Below are positions 34,077 to 42,992 of a stretch of DNA of 64,000 nt, piece by piece (the first letter of the stretch is position 1; each line of letters begins with the position of its first letter). The stretch is from assembly GCF_001423965.1 (NCBI RefSeq), contig NZ_LMPV01000008.1:158760-222759 (forward strand), in the 5' to 3' direction. The stretch comes from Exiguobacterium sp. Leaf196 (GTDB lineage Bacteria; Bacillota; Bacilli; Exiguobacteriales; Exiguobacteriaceae). The translations under genes were made by a program, and so were the position numbers. The notes beneath the pieces were generated by a model. The model searched no databases and was not told the origin of the DNA. It saw nothing but the letters and a program-made list of their open reading frames with translations.

Positions 34077-34985
34077 ATGGCGCATTCACGCGATCCTAAA
34101 GGGCTTGCCTTGAACTTAAAGCAGCGAATGTCCGATCACAACATTACGGATTATGCAGGAACACTCGCCTATTACTGGTTTTTATCCATTTTCCCAGGTA
34201 TCATTTTCGTCATTTCCGTCTTGTCGTTCTTTGATATTGATCGTCAGACACTTGAGTCGCAAATCCGGGACTTAGCACCGGGTGGAGCCGTCAATACATT
34301 CACGGATACGATTTTTCAAGCCATCAAGGATCCGCAGGGGGGATTGTTATCGATTGGTGCGATTCTTGCCATCTGGTCCGCTTCAAAAGGTGTCGATCGC
34401 TTGATCACGACAGCGAACCATGCCTATGGTGATTTCTCGCCACGTGGTTTTGTCGCAGCACGCGGGATTGCTTTACTACTCACGATTGTTCTCGGAATCG
34501 GGATGTTATTATTGATTGTCTTGAACGTTCTTGGTGGTCCAATCATCACGTATCTTGCGAATTTCGTTCTCCCGATCGATATGGGGCAAAAAATCTTATT
34601 AACGGTCTTGCGTTACGTCGTTTCAACGATTCTATTGATTGGTATACTGTCGATCTTTTACCGCGTCGCACCAAAGCGCCCGATTACCTTTAAGGAAGCG
34701 ATCCCAGGAGCCGTCTTTGGTGTCATCGTCTGGCAATTACTATCGGTCGGATTTGGATTCTACGTCTCGAACTTCTCAAACTACAATCAGACGTACGGTT
34801 CACTCGGTAGTGTCGTTATCTTGTTATTATGGCTTTATTTCACAGGATTGATCATCTTACTTGGTTCTGAATTGAACGCGTCATGGGAACGATTCATGAA
34901 AAAAGCGGATCCGAAGAAGATGGAAGAAAAGCGCTTGAAGGAACAAGCAGAACTCGATTCGATTCCGACGAATACGTTCGGATGA
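34077..34985 (+). CDS. YihY/BrkB-family inner-membrane protein
   Basis: 302 residues with six predicted membrane segments (about 32-55, 85-105, 130-160, 175-200, 215-235, 240-265) and the family features AYYWFLSIFPGIIF near the N-terminus and YGSLGSVVILLLWLYFTG near the end. Family function is unknown, though once mis-annotated as RNase BN. The second of two nearby ATGs was chosen, eight bases after AAGGAG. Confidence 0.9.
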   Translation: MAHSRDPKGLALNLKQRMSDHNITDYAGTLAYYWFLSIFPGIIFVISVLSFFDIDRQTLESQIRDLAPGGAVNTFTDTIFQAIKDPQGGLLSIGAILAIWSASKGVDRLITTANHAYGDFSPRGFVAARGIALLLTIVLGIGMLLLIVLNVLGGPIITYLANFVLPIDMGQKILLTVLRYVVSTILLIGILSIFYRVAPKRPITFKEAIPGAVFGVIVWQLLSVGFGFYVSNFSNYNQTYGSLGSVVILLLWLYFTGLIILLGSELNASWERFMKKADPKKMEEKRLKEQAELDSIPTNTFG

Positions 34986-34992
34986 AGAGACG

Positions 34993-35034
34993 AAAAACGT
35001 CTGATTGCCATGCGGCAGTCAGACGTTTTTTTTA
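34993..35034. terminator. Bidirectional terminator, yihY-like / metal ATPase
   Basis: AAAACGTCTGATTGCC and GGCAGTCAGACGTTTT pair around ATGC, with A and T runs. Confidence 0.88.
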
Positions 35035-35038
35035 ATGA

Positions 35039-36988
35039 TTAAGCGGCTAATCGTTTTTCGGATACACGCTGTGGGAGAATTGGTAAAGCATCCTGTTGAA
35101 GAAGACGTAAGCCATTCAGGATGACAAGAATCGTCGATCCTTCGTGTCCGACGACAGCGAACGGCATGATTAGGAACTGTGACAAGTTGGATGCGATCAA
35201 TAGAAGGATGACACCGATCGCAAGCGTGATGTTTTGTTTGACGATCCGGTTCATCTTCCGGGCTTTATGCACGGCGTAGGCAAGACGACCTAAATCGTTT
35301 TTCATCAAGACAACGTCAGCAGTCTCAAGCGCAGCATCCGTTCCTTCACCCATTGCAATCCCGACATGTGCCAGTGCGAGCGCCGGAGCATCATTGATAC
35401 CATCACCGACCATCGCAACGGTCCGACCTTCTGTTTGGTATTGCTTAATATAGCGCACTTTATCTTCCGGTAAGCATTCAGCGACGAAGTCCGTTAAACC
35501 CGCTTCACGCGAGATGGCTGCTGCCGTGACCGGATTATCACCTGTCAACATGATCGTCGCGATGCCGAGATCGTTTAAAGCAGCGATTGCTGTTTTAGCT
35601 TCCGGACGAATCGTATCACGTAATGCATAAAGTGCTACGATTTGTGATCCATTGCTGACATAAACGATTGTATGCCCTTGTTCTTTCAGTGACTGTTCAA
35701 TCGTGACGAATGGATCGTCTAGACCTTCGTGGAATGCTCGCTTGCCAATGCGATACGTGACGCCATCGACAGTTGCTTCAATCCCGTATCCCGTCACATC
35801 TTTGAACGTTGACGGTTCGCGAACATCGGTTTTTAAGTGATCAACGATCGCTTGTGCGAGCGGGTGATTCGACTGGGCTTCAATGGAAGCAACCGCTTGT
35901 TCGACGGCTCGGATATCGATACCTTCCGCGTACCGACTTTCAGTAACGACGGGTTTACCTGTTGTCAGAGTCCCTGTTTTATCGAAGACGATCGTGTCGA
36001 CTTGTCCGAGTGTCTCGATATGTGCTCCACCTTTGAAGAGAACGCCATTTTTCGCAGATGCGGCGATTGCGGACAAGGCAGCAGGGGTAATCGACGCGAC
36101 AAGCGCACAAGGCGAAGCAACAACGAGTAAAATCATCGCCCGATAAATGCTTGTCTCGAATGTCCAGCCGACGACGTAATGAGGAAGGACCATCATCAGG
36201 GCAACGACGAGGAGGACGATTTTGACATAACGACTTTCAAATCGTTCGATGAACTGAGCAGAGGGAGACTGCTCACTTTGTGCGTTTTGGACCATATGAA
36301 TGATTTTTTGGAACAATGATTCATCAGCGGCTTTCGTCATTTCAATCGTCAAGACGCCATTCATGTTGACGGTCGAGTTATAGATGGTATCGCCCGTTTG
36401 TTTTTCAACAGGAATCGATTCGCCTGTAATCGATGCTTCTTCGATTGCTGCTTGACCACGAACGATGACACCATCGACCGGAATGCGTTCCCCGGGACGA
36501 ACATAGACGAGGTTACCGATTACTAGTTGCTCGATTCCAACGACTTCAAGTTGTCCGTTTGCATTCAGACGCGTTGCTTCCTCTGGCTGTAAGGACATTA
36601 AACTTTGTAACGCCCGTTCATTTTTATTCATCGTATAGGTTTCAAGAGCACCGGATAACGCGAAGATGAAGATAAGGATCGCACCTTCCATCCAGTAGCC
36701 GATGGCAGCGGCACCGATGGCAGCTAAAATCATCAACAATTCGACGTTCAACGTTTTTTCTTGATACGTCTCCGTCAAGCCTTCCTTTGCTTTCGCATAT
36801 CCTCCAATCACATATGCTGATAAGTACAACGTGACATAAACGGCAGACGCCGTATTGAATTTTTCGAGTCCATAAGCAACTAAAATCAATATTCCGCTAA
36901 ACAATGCTAGAATCAATTCGTGATGCTCATCCCAAGCATGACGGAATACGGAACGCTGTTGAACATCGGTAGTAGTGGAAGTCATCAT
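35039..36988 (-). CDS. pfeT: P1B-type metal-exporting ATPase (PfeT/ZosA-like)
   Basis: 649 residues without an N-terminal metal-binding domain. Landmarks: TGES (about 195), SPC in VVASPCALV (TM6, about 287), DKTGTLT (about 330), SNHPLA, GDGINDAP (about 552) and HEGST in the last membrane segment. SPC with HEGxT defines the P1B-4 group (Fe2+/Co2+/Zn2+ efflux), which includes B. subtilis PfeT (ZosA), a PerR-controlled iron exporter. Fur-like and PerR-like boxes lie upstream here. AAAGGAG is seven bases before the ATG. Metal specificity is inferred. Confidence 0.85.
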   Translation of the reverse strand: MMTSTTTDVQQRSVFRHAWDEHHELILALFSGILILVAYGLEKFNTASAVYVTLYLSAYVIGGYAKAKEGLTETYQEKTLNVELLMILAAIGAAAIGYWMEGAILIFIFALSGALETYTMNKNERALQSLMSLQPEEATRLNANGQLEVVGIEQLVIGNLVYVRPGERIPVDGVIVRGQAAIEEASITGESIPVEKQTGDTIYNSTVNMNGVLTIEMTKAADESLFQKIIHMVQNAQSEQSPSAQFIERFESRYVKIVLLVVALMMVLPHYVVGWTFETSIYRAMILLVVASPCALVASITPAALSAIAASAKNGVLFKGGAHIETLGQVDTIVFDKTGTLTTGKPVVTESRYAEGIDIRAVEQAVASIEAQSNHPLAQAIVDHLKTDVREPSTFKDVTGYGIEATVDGVTYRIGKRAFHEGLDDPFVTIEQSLKEQGHTIVYVSNGSQIVALYALRDTIRPEAKTAIAALNDLGIATIMLTGDNPVTAAAISREAGLTDFVAECLPEDKVRYIKQYQTEGRTVAMVGDGINDAPALALAHVGIAMGEGTDAALETADVVLMKNDLGRLAYAVHKARKMNRIVKQNITLAIGVILLLIASNLSQFLIMPFAVVGHEGSTILVILNGLRLLQQDALPILPQRVSEKRLAA

Positions 36989-37076
36989 ATTAAAACTCCT
37001 TTCAAAATGTAAATGAGAAATGAAATCATTATAGAAAGAGAATGAGAATGTGATATATCAATGAGTTTAACTGATT

Positions 37077-37095
37077 GATAATGAGTTTCATTGTC
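37077..37095. promoter_or_regulatory. Fur-like box
   Basis: GATAATGAGTTTCATTGTC matches 15 of 19 bases of the classical Fur consensus. It lies between the divergent pfeT-like and DMT transporter genes. Confidence 0.6.
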
Positions 37096-37101
37096 TCTAG
37101 A

Positions 37102-37116
37102 TTATAATTATTATTA
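37102..37116. promoter_or_regulatory. PerR-like box
   Basis: TTATAATTATTATTA matches 14 of 15 bases of the PerR consensus TTATAATNATTATAA. A similar box precedes perR at 61764-61778. Confidence 0.65.
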
Positions 37117-37173
37117 TCTGTAGAATTACTATACCATGCTTCAGTGAAAAGGAACAGGAAAGGAACCAGAAAG

Positions 37174-38103
37174 ATGCAAAAAATTTTAACCCATCGGATT
37201 GGTCTCGTCGTCTTTGCATTATTGACGACCTTTTTGTGGGGAAGTGCGTTTCCCTTCATTAAGAAAAGTTATGAATTATTACAGATCACGTCTTCTGAAT
37301 ACGGGGAGCAACTATTGTTTGCGAGCTATCGCTTCTTTTTAGCAGGGGTGTTGCTACTTGTCGTCAGTGTATTCGTCTTTAAACAAACGATTACACTGAA
37401 GAATCGGACCTATGCCTATAGCCGTCTTGGTTTCTTTTTGACGTTCTTGCAGTATGTCTTTTTCTATATTGGTCTCTCTTTATCAACCGGTGTGCAAGGA
37501 TCAATCATTGCCGGCTCGACTTCGTTCTTCCAAATGTTACTGGCTCATTTCCGGTACGAGGACGATCGATTGAATCGATTCAAAGGACTTGCCTTATTCC
37601 TTGGGTTTACAGGTGTCATCTTGGCCAACTGGCCGCAAGGTGGGCAAGGTGTCTCATTCGGTCTTGGAGAAGGATTATTGATTGCGGCAATGGTTTCCGG
37701 AGCATTCGGTAACTTGATCGCGAAAGAATACTCAGCACGTTATCCGGTGGCACCGATGACAGGATGGGCGATGGTCATTGGATCAATCGGTCTCTTCATC
37801 GCGGGCGTCGTTCTCGATGGTCACGTTGCACCGTTTACTTTTTCGACTACGAGTGCCTGGATGCTTGTGTATCTTGCTTTTTTATCCGCGACTGGATTTA
37901 CGCTTTGGAATCTACTGATGAAATATAATCCAGTCAGTAAAGTATCGTTGTTTATGTTCTTCGTACCAATCTATGGTGTCAGTTTATCTGCTTTGATTCT
38001 GGGTGAGACGATTCCACCTCAAGCGTTGCTCGGTTTACTCTTCGTCATCGGAGGTATCTTAGTCTCGACATACTTACCAGTGTGGTTTCAAAAGCGAGGT
38101 TGA
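37174..38103 (+). CDS. DMT-superfamily (EamA) transporter
   Basis: 309 residues with ten membrane segments in two EamA repeats (about 9-140 and 155-300); WGSAFPFIK near the start is typical. Substrate unknown (amino acids or metabolites). The ATG follows AAAGGAACCAGAAAG. Divergent from the metal ATPase, so the Fur/PerR-like boxes could also affect it. Confidence 0.88.
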   Translation: MQKILTHRIGLVVFALLTTFLWGSAFPFIKKSYELLQITSSEYGEQLLFASYRFFLAGVLLLVVSVFVFKQTITLKNRTYAYSRLGFFLTFLQYVFFYIGLSLSTGVQGSIIAGSTSFFQMLLAHFRYEDDRLNRFKGLALFLGFTGVILANWPQGGQGVSFGLGEGLLIAAMVSGAFGNLIAKEYSARYPVAPMTGWAMVIGSIGLFIAGVVLDGHVAPFTFSTTSAWMLVYLAFLSATGFTLWNLLMKYNPVSKVSLFMFFVPIYGVSLSALILGETIPPQALLGLLFVIGGILVSTYLPVWFQKRG

Positions 38104-38164
38104 CGAAGATTCAGAATCGTGTAAAAATAGTTTCAATTAATGTAACTCCAATCGTTCGTTGCTC

Positions 38165-38187
38165 AAGCCGACCTGTTCGGCTTTTTT
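38165..38187 (+). terminator. Terminator after DMT transporter gene
   Basis: AGCCGA and TCGGCT pair around five bases, followed by TTTTTT. Confidence 0.78.
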
Positions 38188-38265
38188 CTGTACGGTCATC
38201 AAAAGACCGATTCGGCCTTGTCTGAAAGGCTAGTGCGACTATAAAACGGAAGGAGATGAAAACGA

Positions 38266-38553
38266 ATGGAACGGAATGAGATCGTTCGAAAGATCATTGC
38301 CACTCGTCGTCCACGTGATGAGTTTGCTCGGTTCGTCGTGACGTGCGTCAGTCAGCAGTTAAAGGAAACCCACGGAGATGTCGATGTGGAGATCATCGAG
38401 GCGGAGAGAGGTTACGATTCAGTGTGGTCAATCAACGGTCGAGAGGTCGTCGTGTTGCTCGAGACAGAAGAGCTGAAGCGTGCAAAGGAGCAACCGTATG
38501 CAATCGACGATAAGCTCTGGCGGAGTTTTCGACAAGAAGGAATCGTAAAATAA
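38266..38553 (+). CDS. Small hypothetical protein
   Basis: 95 residues, soluble, mixed alpha/beta by eye (VDVEIIEAERGYDSVWSINGREVVVLLE looks like strands). No family recognised. GGAAGGAG lies 10 bases before the ATG. Isolated by terminators on both sides. Confidence 0.65.
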   Translation: MERNEIVRKIIATRRPRDEFARFVVTCVSQQLKETHGDVDVEIIEAERGYDSVWSINGREVVVLLETEELKRAKEQPYAIDDKLWRSFRQEGIVK

Positions 38554-38598
38554 AAAACGGATCTTGCGCATTGATGGCGCAAGATCCGTTTTTTTTAG
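38552..38598. terminator. Bidirectional terminator
   Basis: AAAACGGATCTTGCGC and GCGCAAGATCCGTTTT pair perfectly around seven bases. Confidence 0.9.
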
Positions 38599-39743
38599 AT
38601 TTCGGGTGTCTCGTGACGTTTTGCATACCGCAGTAGAAGCGCAAGCGTCGTTAAGACAAGAACAAATAAACTGAAATACAGCATGGAAGGAAGTGTAACG
38701 AACAGACTACCAGCGATCGGTCCGAGAATCGAACCAAGACTGAAGGCAATCCCTGCAAGTAAGTTACCGGTTGGTAAAAGATGACGTGGTAACTGTTCTG
38801 TCATATAGGCAACACCGAGCGAATAGGTCGAGCCGAGTGCCATCCCACTGACGGCAAAAATCGCGAACAACCAACCGTAACGTTCGAAGACGAAGCAAGC
38901 AGTGAGAAAAGCGATGGAACCAATCGACAGTACAGTGACTAACGTCCGACGTTTTCCGAAGTGATCGGCAAGTCGCCCGAGTGGTAGCTGCATGATCAAT
39001 GAGCTGACGACAAATGTCGTGATTAAGGTACTTGTCTCGGATAAACCATATCCGTTACGCGTCGCAAAAACGGGAAAACTGGCATTCAGTGTGGCTTCGA
39101 GAAAACCGTATGTAAAACCAGGAAGTAATGTAAACCAAGCAGTCGATAGGACGAGTCGATACCGTGAAGCAGCACTTTGTAGTTCCTCTGGCATGACGGA
39201 CGATGGTTTTTCGTTCGGTATACGGAATAGTAAAATTAGAACGATGACAGTTAAAGTCCCTGTTAACACGAACGGTAACCAATCGATCACATCGACGAGC
39301 GGTGCAGCAAGAGGACCTAAGGCAAAACCGAGACCGAATGCCATCCCGTATAACGACATCGTTCGCCCTAACCGTTCATTTGGGGTAATGGACGTCACCC
39401 AAACCTGTGATCCATAGTGTAACGTCTGATCACCGAATCCGACGAGAAATCGTAAGATCATCCAAGCAATGACACTCGGAAGGAGTGGGAACAAGAAGAC
39501 CGCCACTGCAACAAGAGCGAGTCCGAACGAAATGACGGGAATATAACCACGTCGTCGCAGTGGACCTTCCATGAGCGGGGCAGCGACGATGACACCAATG
39601 TATAGAACGGCAGCACTGAGACCGTTGATGAAGGCGGGTGTCCCTTGGCGTTCAAGTAAAATGGATAGCAATGGAATCAGCAATCCTTGGGTGAAACCGG
39701 AAATGAAGACGATTGATAAAATGAGAGCAAAACGGCGTGACAC
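38595..39743 (-). CDS. MFS transporter
   Basis: 382 residues with 12 predicted membrane segments and the MFS loop signature GRLADHFGKRR between TM8 and TM9 (about 250). Likely an exporter; substrate unknown. It starts with GTG; the AAAGG upstream is about 12 bases away, so the start is moderately certain. Confidence 0.88.
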   Translation of the reverse strand: MSRRFALILSIVFISGFTQGLLIPLLSILLERQGTPAFINGLSAAVLYIGVIVAAPLMEGPLRRRGYIPVISFGLALVAVAVFLFPLLPSVIAWMILRFLVGFGDQTLHYGSQVWVTSITPNERLGRTMSLYGMAFGLGFALGPLAAPLVDVIDWLPFVLTGTLTVIVLILLFRIPNEKPSSVMPEELQSAASRYRLVLSTAWFTLLPGFTYGFLEATLNASFPVFATRNGYGLSETSTLITTFVVSSLIMQLPLGRLADHFGKRRTLVTVLSIGSIAFLTACFVFERYGWLFAIFAVSGMALGSTYSLGVAYMTEQLPRHLLPTGNLLAGIAFSLGSILGPIAGSLFVTLPSMLYFSLFVLVLTTLALLLRYAKRHETPEI

Positions 39744-39779
39744 AAGTAACGACGACCTTTCTTTTTTCTTTTAGCATAA

Positions 39780-39815
39780 CACGCCCCAGTCTCTAAAACG
39801 GGAGACTGGGGCGTG
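39780..39815 (-). terminator. Strong stem-loop after the 60-residue membrane protein gene
   Basis: CACGCCCCAGTCTC and GAGACTGGGGCGTG pair perfectly. Few Ts follow, so it may act more as a 3' stabiliser. Confidence 0.65.
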
Positions 39816-39817
39816 CT

Positions 39818-40000
39818 TCATTTATTTTCTTGTTCAAAACGTGTCGGACGCGGCATGTGCAGCAGATGTTCATCCCAATCTGTCTGATCGAACACTTCAT
39901 CATGTTCGATACTGTGTGAAGCACGAATACCAACCATCATGACGAACAAGACCATACTGAACGTACCGATGATTGCGACAATACCTACGAGCCATTCCAT
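39818..40000 (-). CDS. Small single-pass membrane protein
   Basis: 60 residues: one hydrophobic segment (about 2-24, LVGIVAIIGTFSMVLFVMMV) and an acidic polar tail ending in PRPTRFEQENK. The ATG follows AAAGGGG by eight bases. No known family. Downstream of yfkAB on the same strand. Confidence 0.65.
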   Translation of the reverse strand: MEWLVGIVAIIGTFSMVLFVMMVGIRASHSIEHDEVFDQTDWDEHLLHMPRPTRFEQENK

Positions 40001-40087
40001 CCCGGTCACCCCTTTTTAAAAAACAGAATGTGTCTACTTTGTGACATTTTTCCCGGGACGCCATCGTTCAAAACCTATTTTTCATTC

Positions 40088-41200
40088 TTAAAGCCGACTC
40101 GATTGTTTTGTGAAATCAATCTCAGGGTAATATGCGTTCTTCACAAGTGCGTTCGGTCCAAGGCACTGTACCGCAGGACAGTGACATGACAAGCTTTTAT
40201 TCAGTTCTGTCTCTTGCCACTGAGCATACGCATCATTGAAAGATGTCTCGTGAATCGTACCGAGCGAAGCGAGTTCGTCACCGAAATCGGTTACGATGAT
40301 TTCACCGTCGAAGATGTTGACGTTGAGACGGGAACGACCATCTGGGTCATTTCGGACCGATACGTTTTTCTCCTGACGCAAGCGACGATGCAGTTCTAAA
40401 TCTGCCTCCTCCATTGAACAAGCATAGAAGGGGAGTGTTCCGAACAACATCCAGACGTTCGGATCCCGGACGTCAAGCAAACGATGGATTCCATTGCGAA
40501 TTTCGGATAAGCTAGCGGCTTCGATCATCGACGCGAAGTCAGCTGGGTACATTGGATGCACTTCGTGACGGACACAGCCCATATCGACGATTTCTTTATG
40601 GATCGCTTCAAGATGTGGCAACGTCCGTTTATTGATCATCGTTTCGGCAGACACGATGACACCACGTGCATTCAAGACACGAGCATTCTCTTTCATCGTT
40701 TCAAATAGTTTCGTTCGTGCTTCACGTGACGGTTTTCGCTCCATCATCGCAAAGCCACCATCGATGAAATCATCGGCTGTTCCCCAGTTATGTGAGATAT
40801 GCAAGACATCGAGATAAGGGATAATTAATTCATAACGAGATAATGGAAGTGTTAAATTTGAGTTGATTTGGGTTTTAGCGCCACGTTCGTGGGCATACTT
40901 AAGTAAAGGGACGACGTACTCCTTGACGGACTTCATTGAAAGCATCGGTTCGCCGCCTGTAATGGAAAAGGCGCGTAGGTGTTCGATTTCATCCAGACGT
41001 TGAATAAGCAGTTCGACAGGGATTTCAGGTGACTCGCTACTGGATAACATGTAACCGACGGCACAATGTTCGCAGCGCATGTTACACAGTTTTGTCGTCG
41101 TGACTTCAATGTTCGTCAAACGGACCGTGCCGTATTGTTCAATGTCGCGATAAGCTTCCCACGGATCGTTCGCGATCGTGATGGGTGATGAATGTGACAT
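40088..41200 (-). CDS. yfkAB: Radical SAM protein with CxCxxxxC motif (YfkAB)
   Basis: 370 residues. Radical-SAM cluster CNMRCEHC (C-x3-C-x2-C, about 39-46), GGEP SAM contact (about 82), and the diagnostic C-terminal CHCPAVQC (C-x-C-x4-C, about 342) that defines the YfkAB family. Reaction unknown; a second cluster at the C-terminal cysteines is plausible. AAAAAGGAGGAG precedes the ATG. The divergent neighbour is a YfjT-like small protein, as near yfkA in Bacillus. Confidence 0.92.
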   Translation of the reverse strand: MSHSSPITIANDPWEAYRDIEQYGTVRLTNIEVTTTKLCNMRCEHCAVGYMLSSSESPEIPVELLIQRLDEIEHLRAFSITGGEPMLSMKSVKEYVVPLLKYAHERGAKTQINSNLTLPLSRYELIIPYLDVLHISHNWGTADDFIDGGFAMMERKPSREARTKLFETMKENARVLNARGVIVSAETMINKRTLPHLEAIHKEIVDMGCVRHEVHPMYPADFASMIEAASLSEIRNGIHRLLDVRDPNVWMLFGTLPFYACSMEEADLELHRRLRQEKNVSVRNDPDGRSRLNVNIFDGEIIVTDFGDELASLGTIHETSFNDAYAQWQETELNKSLSCHCPAVQCLGPNALVKNAYYPEIDFTKQSSRL

Positions 41201-41284
41201 AGATACTCCTCCTTTTTAGTGCTCCACTTCGTATCGTATGCTAAAATAACGTCGGAATCCAGCGGAAGAAAGGAAGTCTGAATA

Positions 41285-41497
41285 ATGGGAAAAGCAAGAA
41301 CTGATAAACTTGGTCAAATGAATGTGCTAAAATCAAGAATGCAGCTTCTCTGTCATACAATCGATTCACTCGATGAATCATCAGATATCGAAGATTTGGA
41401 ACGACTGATCGTATCACTAGATCAACTCAAGGCGAAAGTCGTTCGGTATGCGAAGGATATGAAAGAACAAGAAGAAACGAAAAAAGCGGTAGATTGA
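41285..41497 (+). CDS. yfjT: SE1561/YfjT-like small protein
   Basis: 70 residues, predicted helical hairpin (about 10-30 and 35-60), charged, no membrane segment. The pattern LKSRMQLLCHTIDSLDESSDIEDLERLI resembles short YfjT/SE1561 proteins as I remember them; neighbourhood with yfkAB supports this. AAAGGAAG lies eight bases before the ATG. Function unknown. Confidence 0.6.
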   Translation: MGKARTDKLGQMNVLKSRMQLLCHTIDSLDESSDIEDLERLIVSLDQLKAKVVRYAKDMKEQEETKKAVD

Positions 41498-41508
41498 GAC
41501 CGCTTTTT
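41481..41508 (+). terminator. Terminator after yfjT-like gene
   Basis: AAAGCGGT and ACCGCTTT pair, with TTTTT after. The stem spans the stop codon. Confidence 0.75.
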
Positions 41509-41537
41509 CATTTGCGTAAAGAGAAAGGATGAAATCA

Positions 41538-42923
41538 ATGGCAACAAAAATCAAATTACAGACAGGTGAGGTCCGTTCGGTCACTTGTCTACGGATGGGC
41601 ATCAACGGTGAAGGGATCGCGACGCTCGAGCGACAAATCGTCTTCATCCCAGGATTGCTTGTAGGTGAGACGGCGCAAATCGAGATCACGGAAATCCATG
41701 CGAACTATGCGAATGCAAAGATCTTAAAGCGTGACGATCGTTCACCAGACCGCGTGACACCACTTTGCCCAGTCTATAGTGTCTGTGGTGGCTGTCAATT
41801 ACAACATATGAGTTACGATGGGCAATTGCGTTATAAGGAAGAGATGCTTCGCAATGCGTTCTTAAAATCAACGAAATTGAATGTCGAAAAGGCCGATATC
41901 CGTCCGACGATTGGTTCGAAGGAGTGGGGTTACCGCAATAAATCACAATTCGTCGTCGGGAAACAAGGCAATGAAATCGTTAGTGGTCTCTATTCTGCGA
42001 ATTCGAATCGTCTGGTCGCAATCGATGATTGTGTCGTCCAAAATAAGGATACGCTTCGTGTCAACCAAGCTGTCACGAAATTACTCAACGATTATAAAGT
42101 ACCTGTTTACCATGCAGCAAAACAAGACGGTGTCATGCGCCATATCGTCGTCCGGACAGGAATCAAAACGGGTGAAATTCAAGTCGTGCTCGTTGCCTTT
42201 AAAGACGGCTTCCGTGATCTAGAGGGTTTGTCGCGCGATATCATGGACATTCCAGGTGTCGTCTCGGTCGCGCTGAACATCAATGATAAGTTGACGTCAC
42301 GTGTTTTTGGAGAAGAGACGGAAGTCTTGCGCGGTGTCGAACGGATTGAAGAAGAGATGGGCGAGTTCACGTATCAACTGTCGCCACGCGCCTTCTTCCA
42401 GTTGAACCCGGAACAGGCAGAACGGATGTATGAGGAAATTGCCCGTGCTGCTGCTTTGACAGGCGAAGAACGTGTCGTTGATGCTTACGCAGGTGTCGGT
42501 TCAATCGGACTTTGGATTGCTAAGGGTGCAAAAGAAGTCCGTGGTATGGAAATCATCGAAGAAGCAGTTGAAGATGCGAATGCGCATATGAAGCAATATG
42601 GCTTTGACCATGCGCATTATGTCGTCGGTAAGGCAGAAGCATGGATTCCACGTTGGGTGAAGGAAGGCTGGATTCCAGACGTCTTCATCGTCGATCCCCC
42701 CCGTTCAGGTTGTGATACGCAGTTATTGAACGCAATGATTTCGTCTAAGGCGAAAAAAATCATCTATGTCTCGTGTAACCCGCAGACGCTTGCACGTGAT
42801 TGCGATCATTTGATGAAAGCGGGATATAAGGTATCGTACATTCAACCGTATGATATGTTCCCACAAACGGCGCACGTTGAAGCGATCGTCGTGCTCGAAA
42901 AGAAGAAAAAGAAAAAGTTCTAA
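41538..42923 (+). CDS. rlmCD: 23S rRNA (uracil-C5)-methyltransferase RlmCD
   Basis: 461 residues. TRAM domain (about 8-65), 4Fe-4S cysteines CPVYSVCGGC (about 78-87, fourth Cys later at CVVQN), SAM motif VVDAYAGVGSIGLW, DPPRSGCD and catalytic SCNPQTLARD (about 412). It methylates two uracils in 23S rRNA with one enzyme in Firmicutes. The second ATG was used, since the first overlaps AAAGGATG. Ends in a poly-Lys tail. Confidence 0.93.
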   Translation: MATKIKLQTGEVRSVTCLRMGINGEGIATLERQIVFIPGLLVGETAQIEITEIHANYANAKILKRDDRSPDRVTPLCPVYSVCGGCQLQHMSYDGQLRYKEEMLRNAFLKSTKLNVEKADIRPTIGSKEWGYRNKSQFVVGKQGNEIVSGLYSANSNRLVAIDDCVVQNKDTLRVNQAVTKLLNDYKVPVYHAAKQDGVMRHIVVRTGIKTGEIQVVLVAFKDGFRDLEGLSRDIMDIPGVVSVALNINDKLTSRVFGEETEVLRGVERIEEEMGEFTYQLSPRAFFQLNPEQAERMYEEIARAAALTGEERVVDAYAGVGSIGLWIAKGAKEVRGMEIIEEAVEDANAHMKQYGFDHAHYVVGKAEAWIPRWVKEGWIPDVFIVDPPRSGCDTQLLNAMISSKAKKIIYVSCNPQTLARDCDHLMKAGYKVSYIQPYDMFPQTAHVEAIVVLEKKKKKKF

Positions 42924-42931
42924 GCGCGAAA

Positions 42932-42978
42932 TAAGCCCGTATGCACTCCTTGAACGAGTGAACATACGGGCTTTTTTT
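42932..42978. terminator. Bidirectional terminator, rlmCD / aldo-keto reductase
   Basis: AAGCCCGTATG and CATACGGGCTT pair with an inner CACTC/GAGTG stem and a T-run. Confidence 0.88.
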
Positions 42979-42992
42979 CTGTGACTGCTCAC

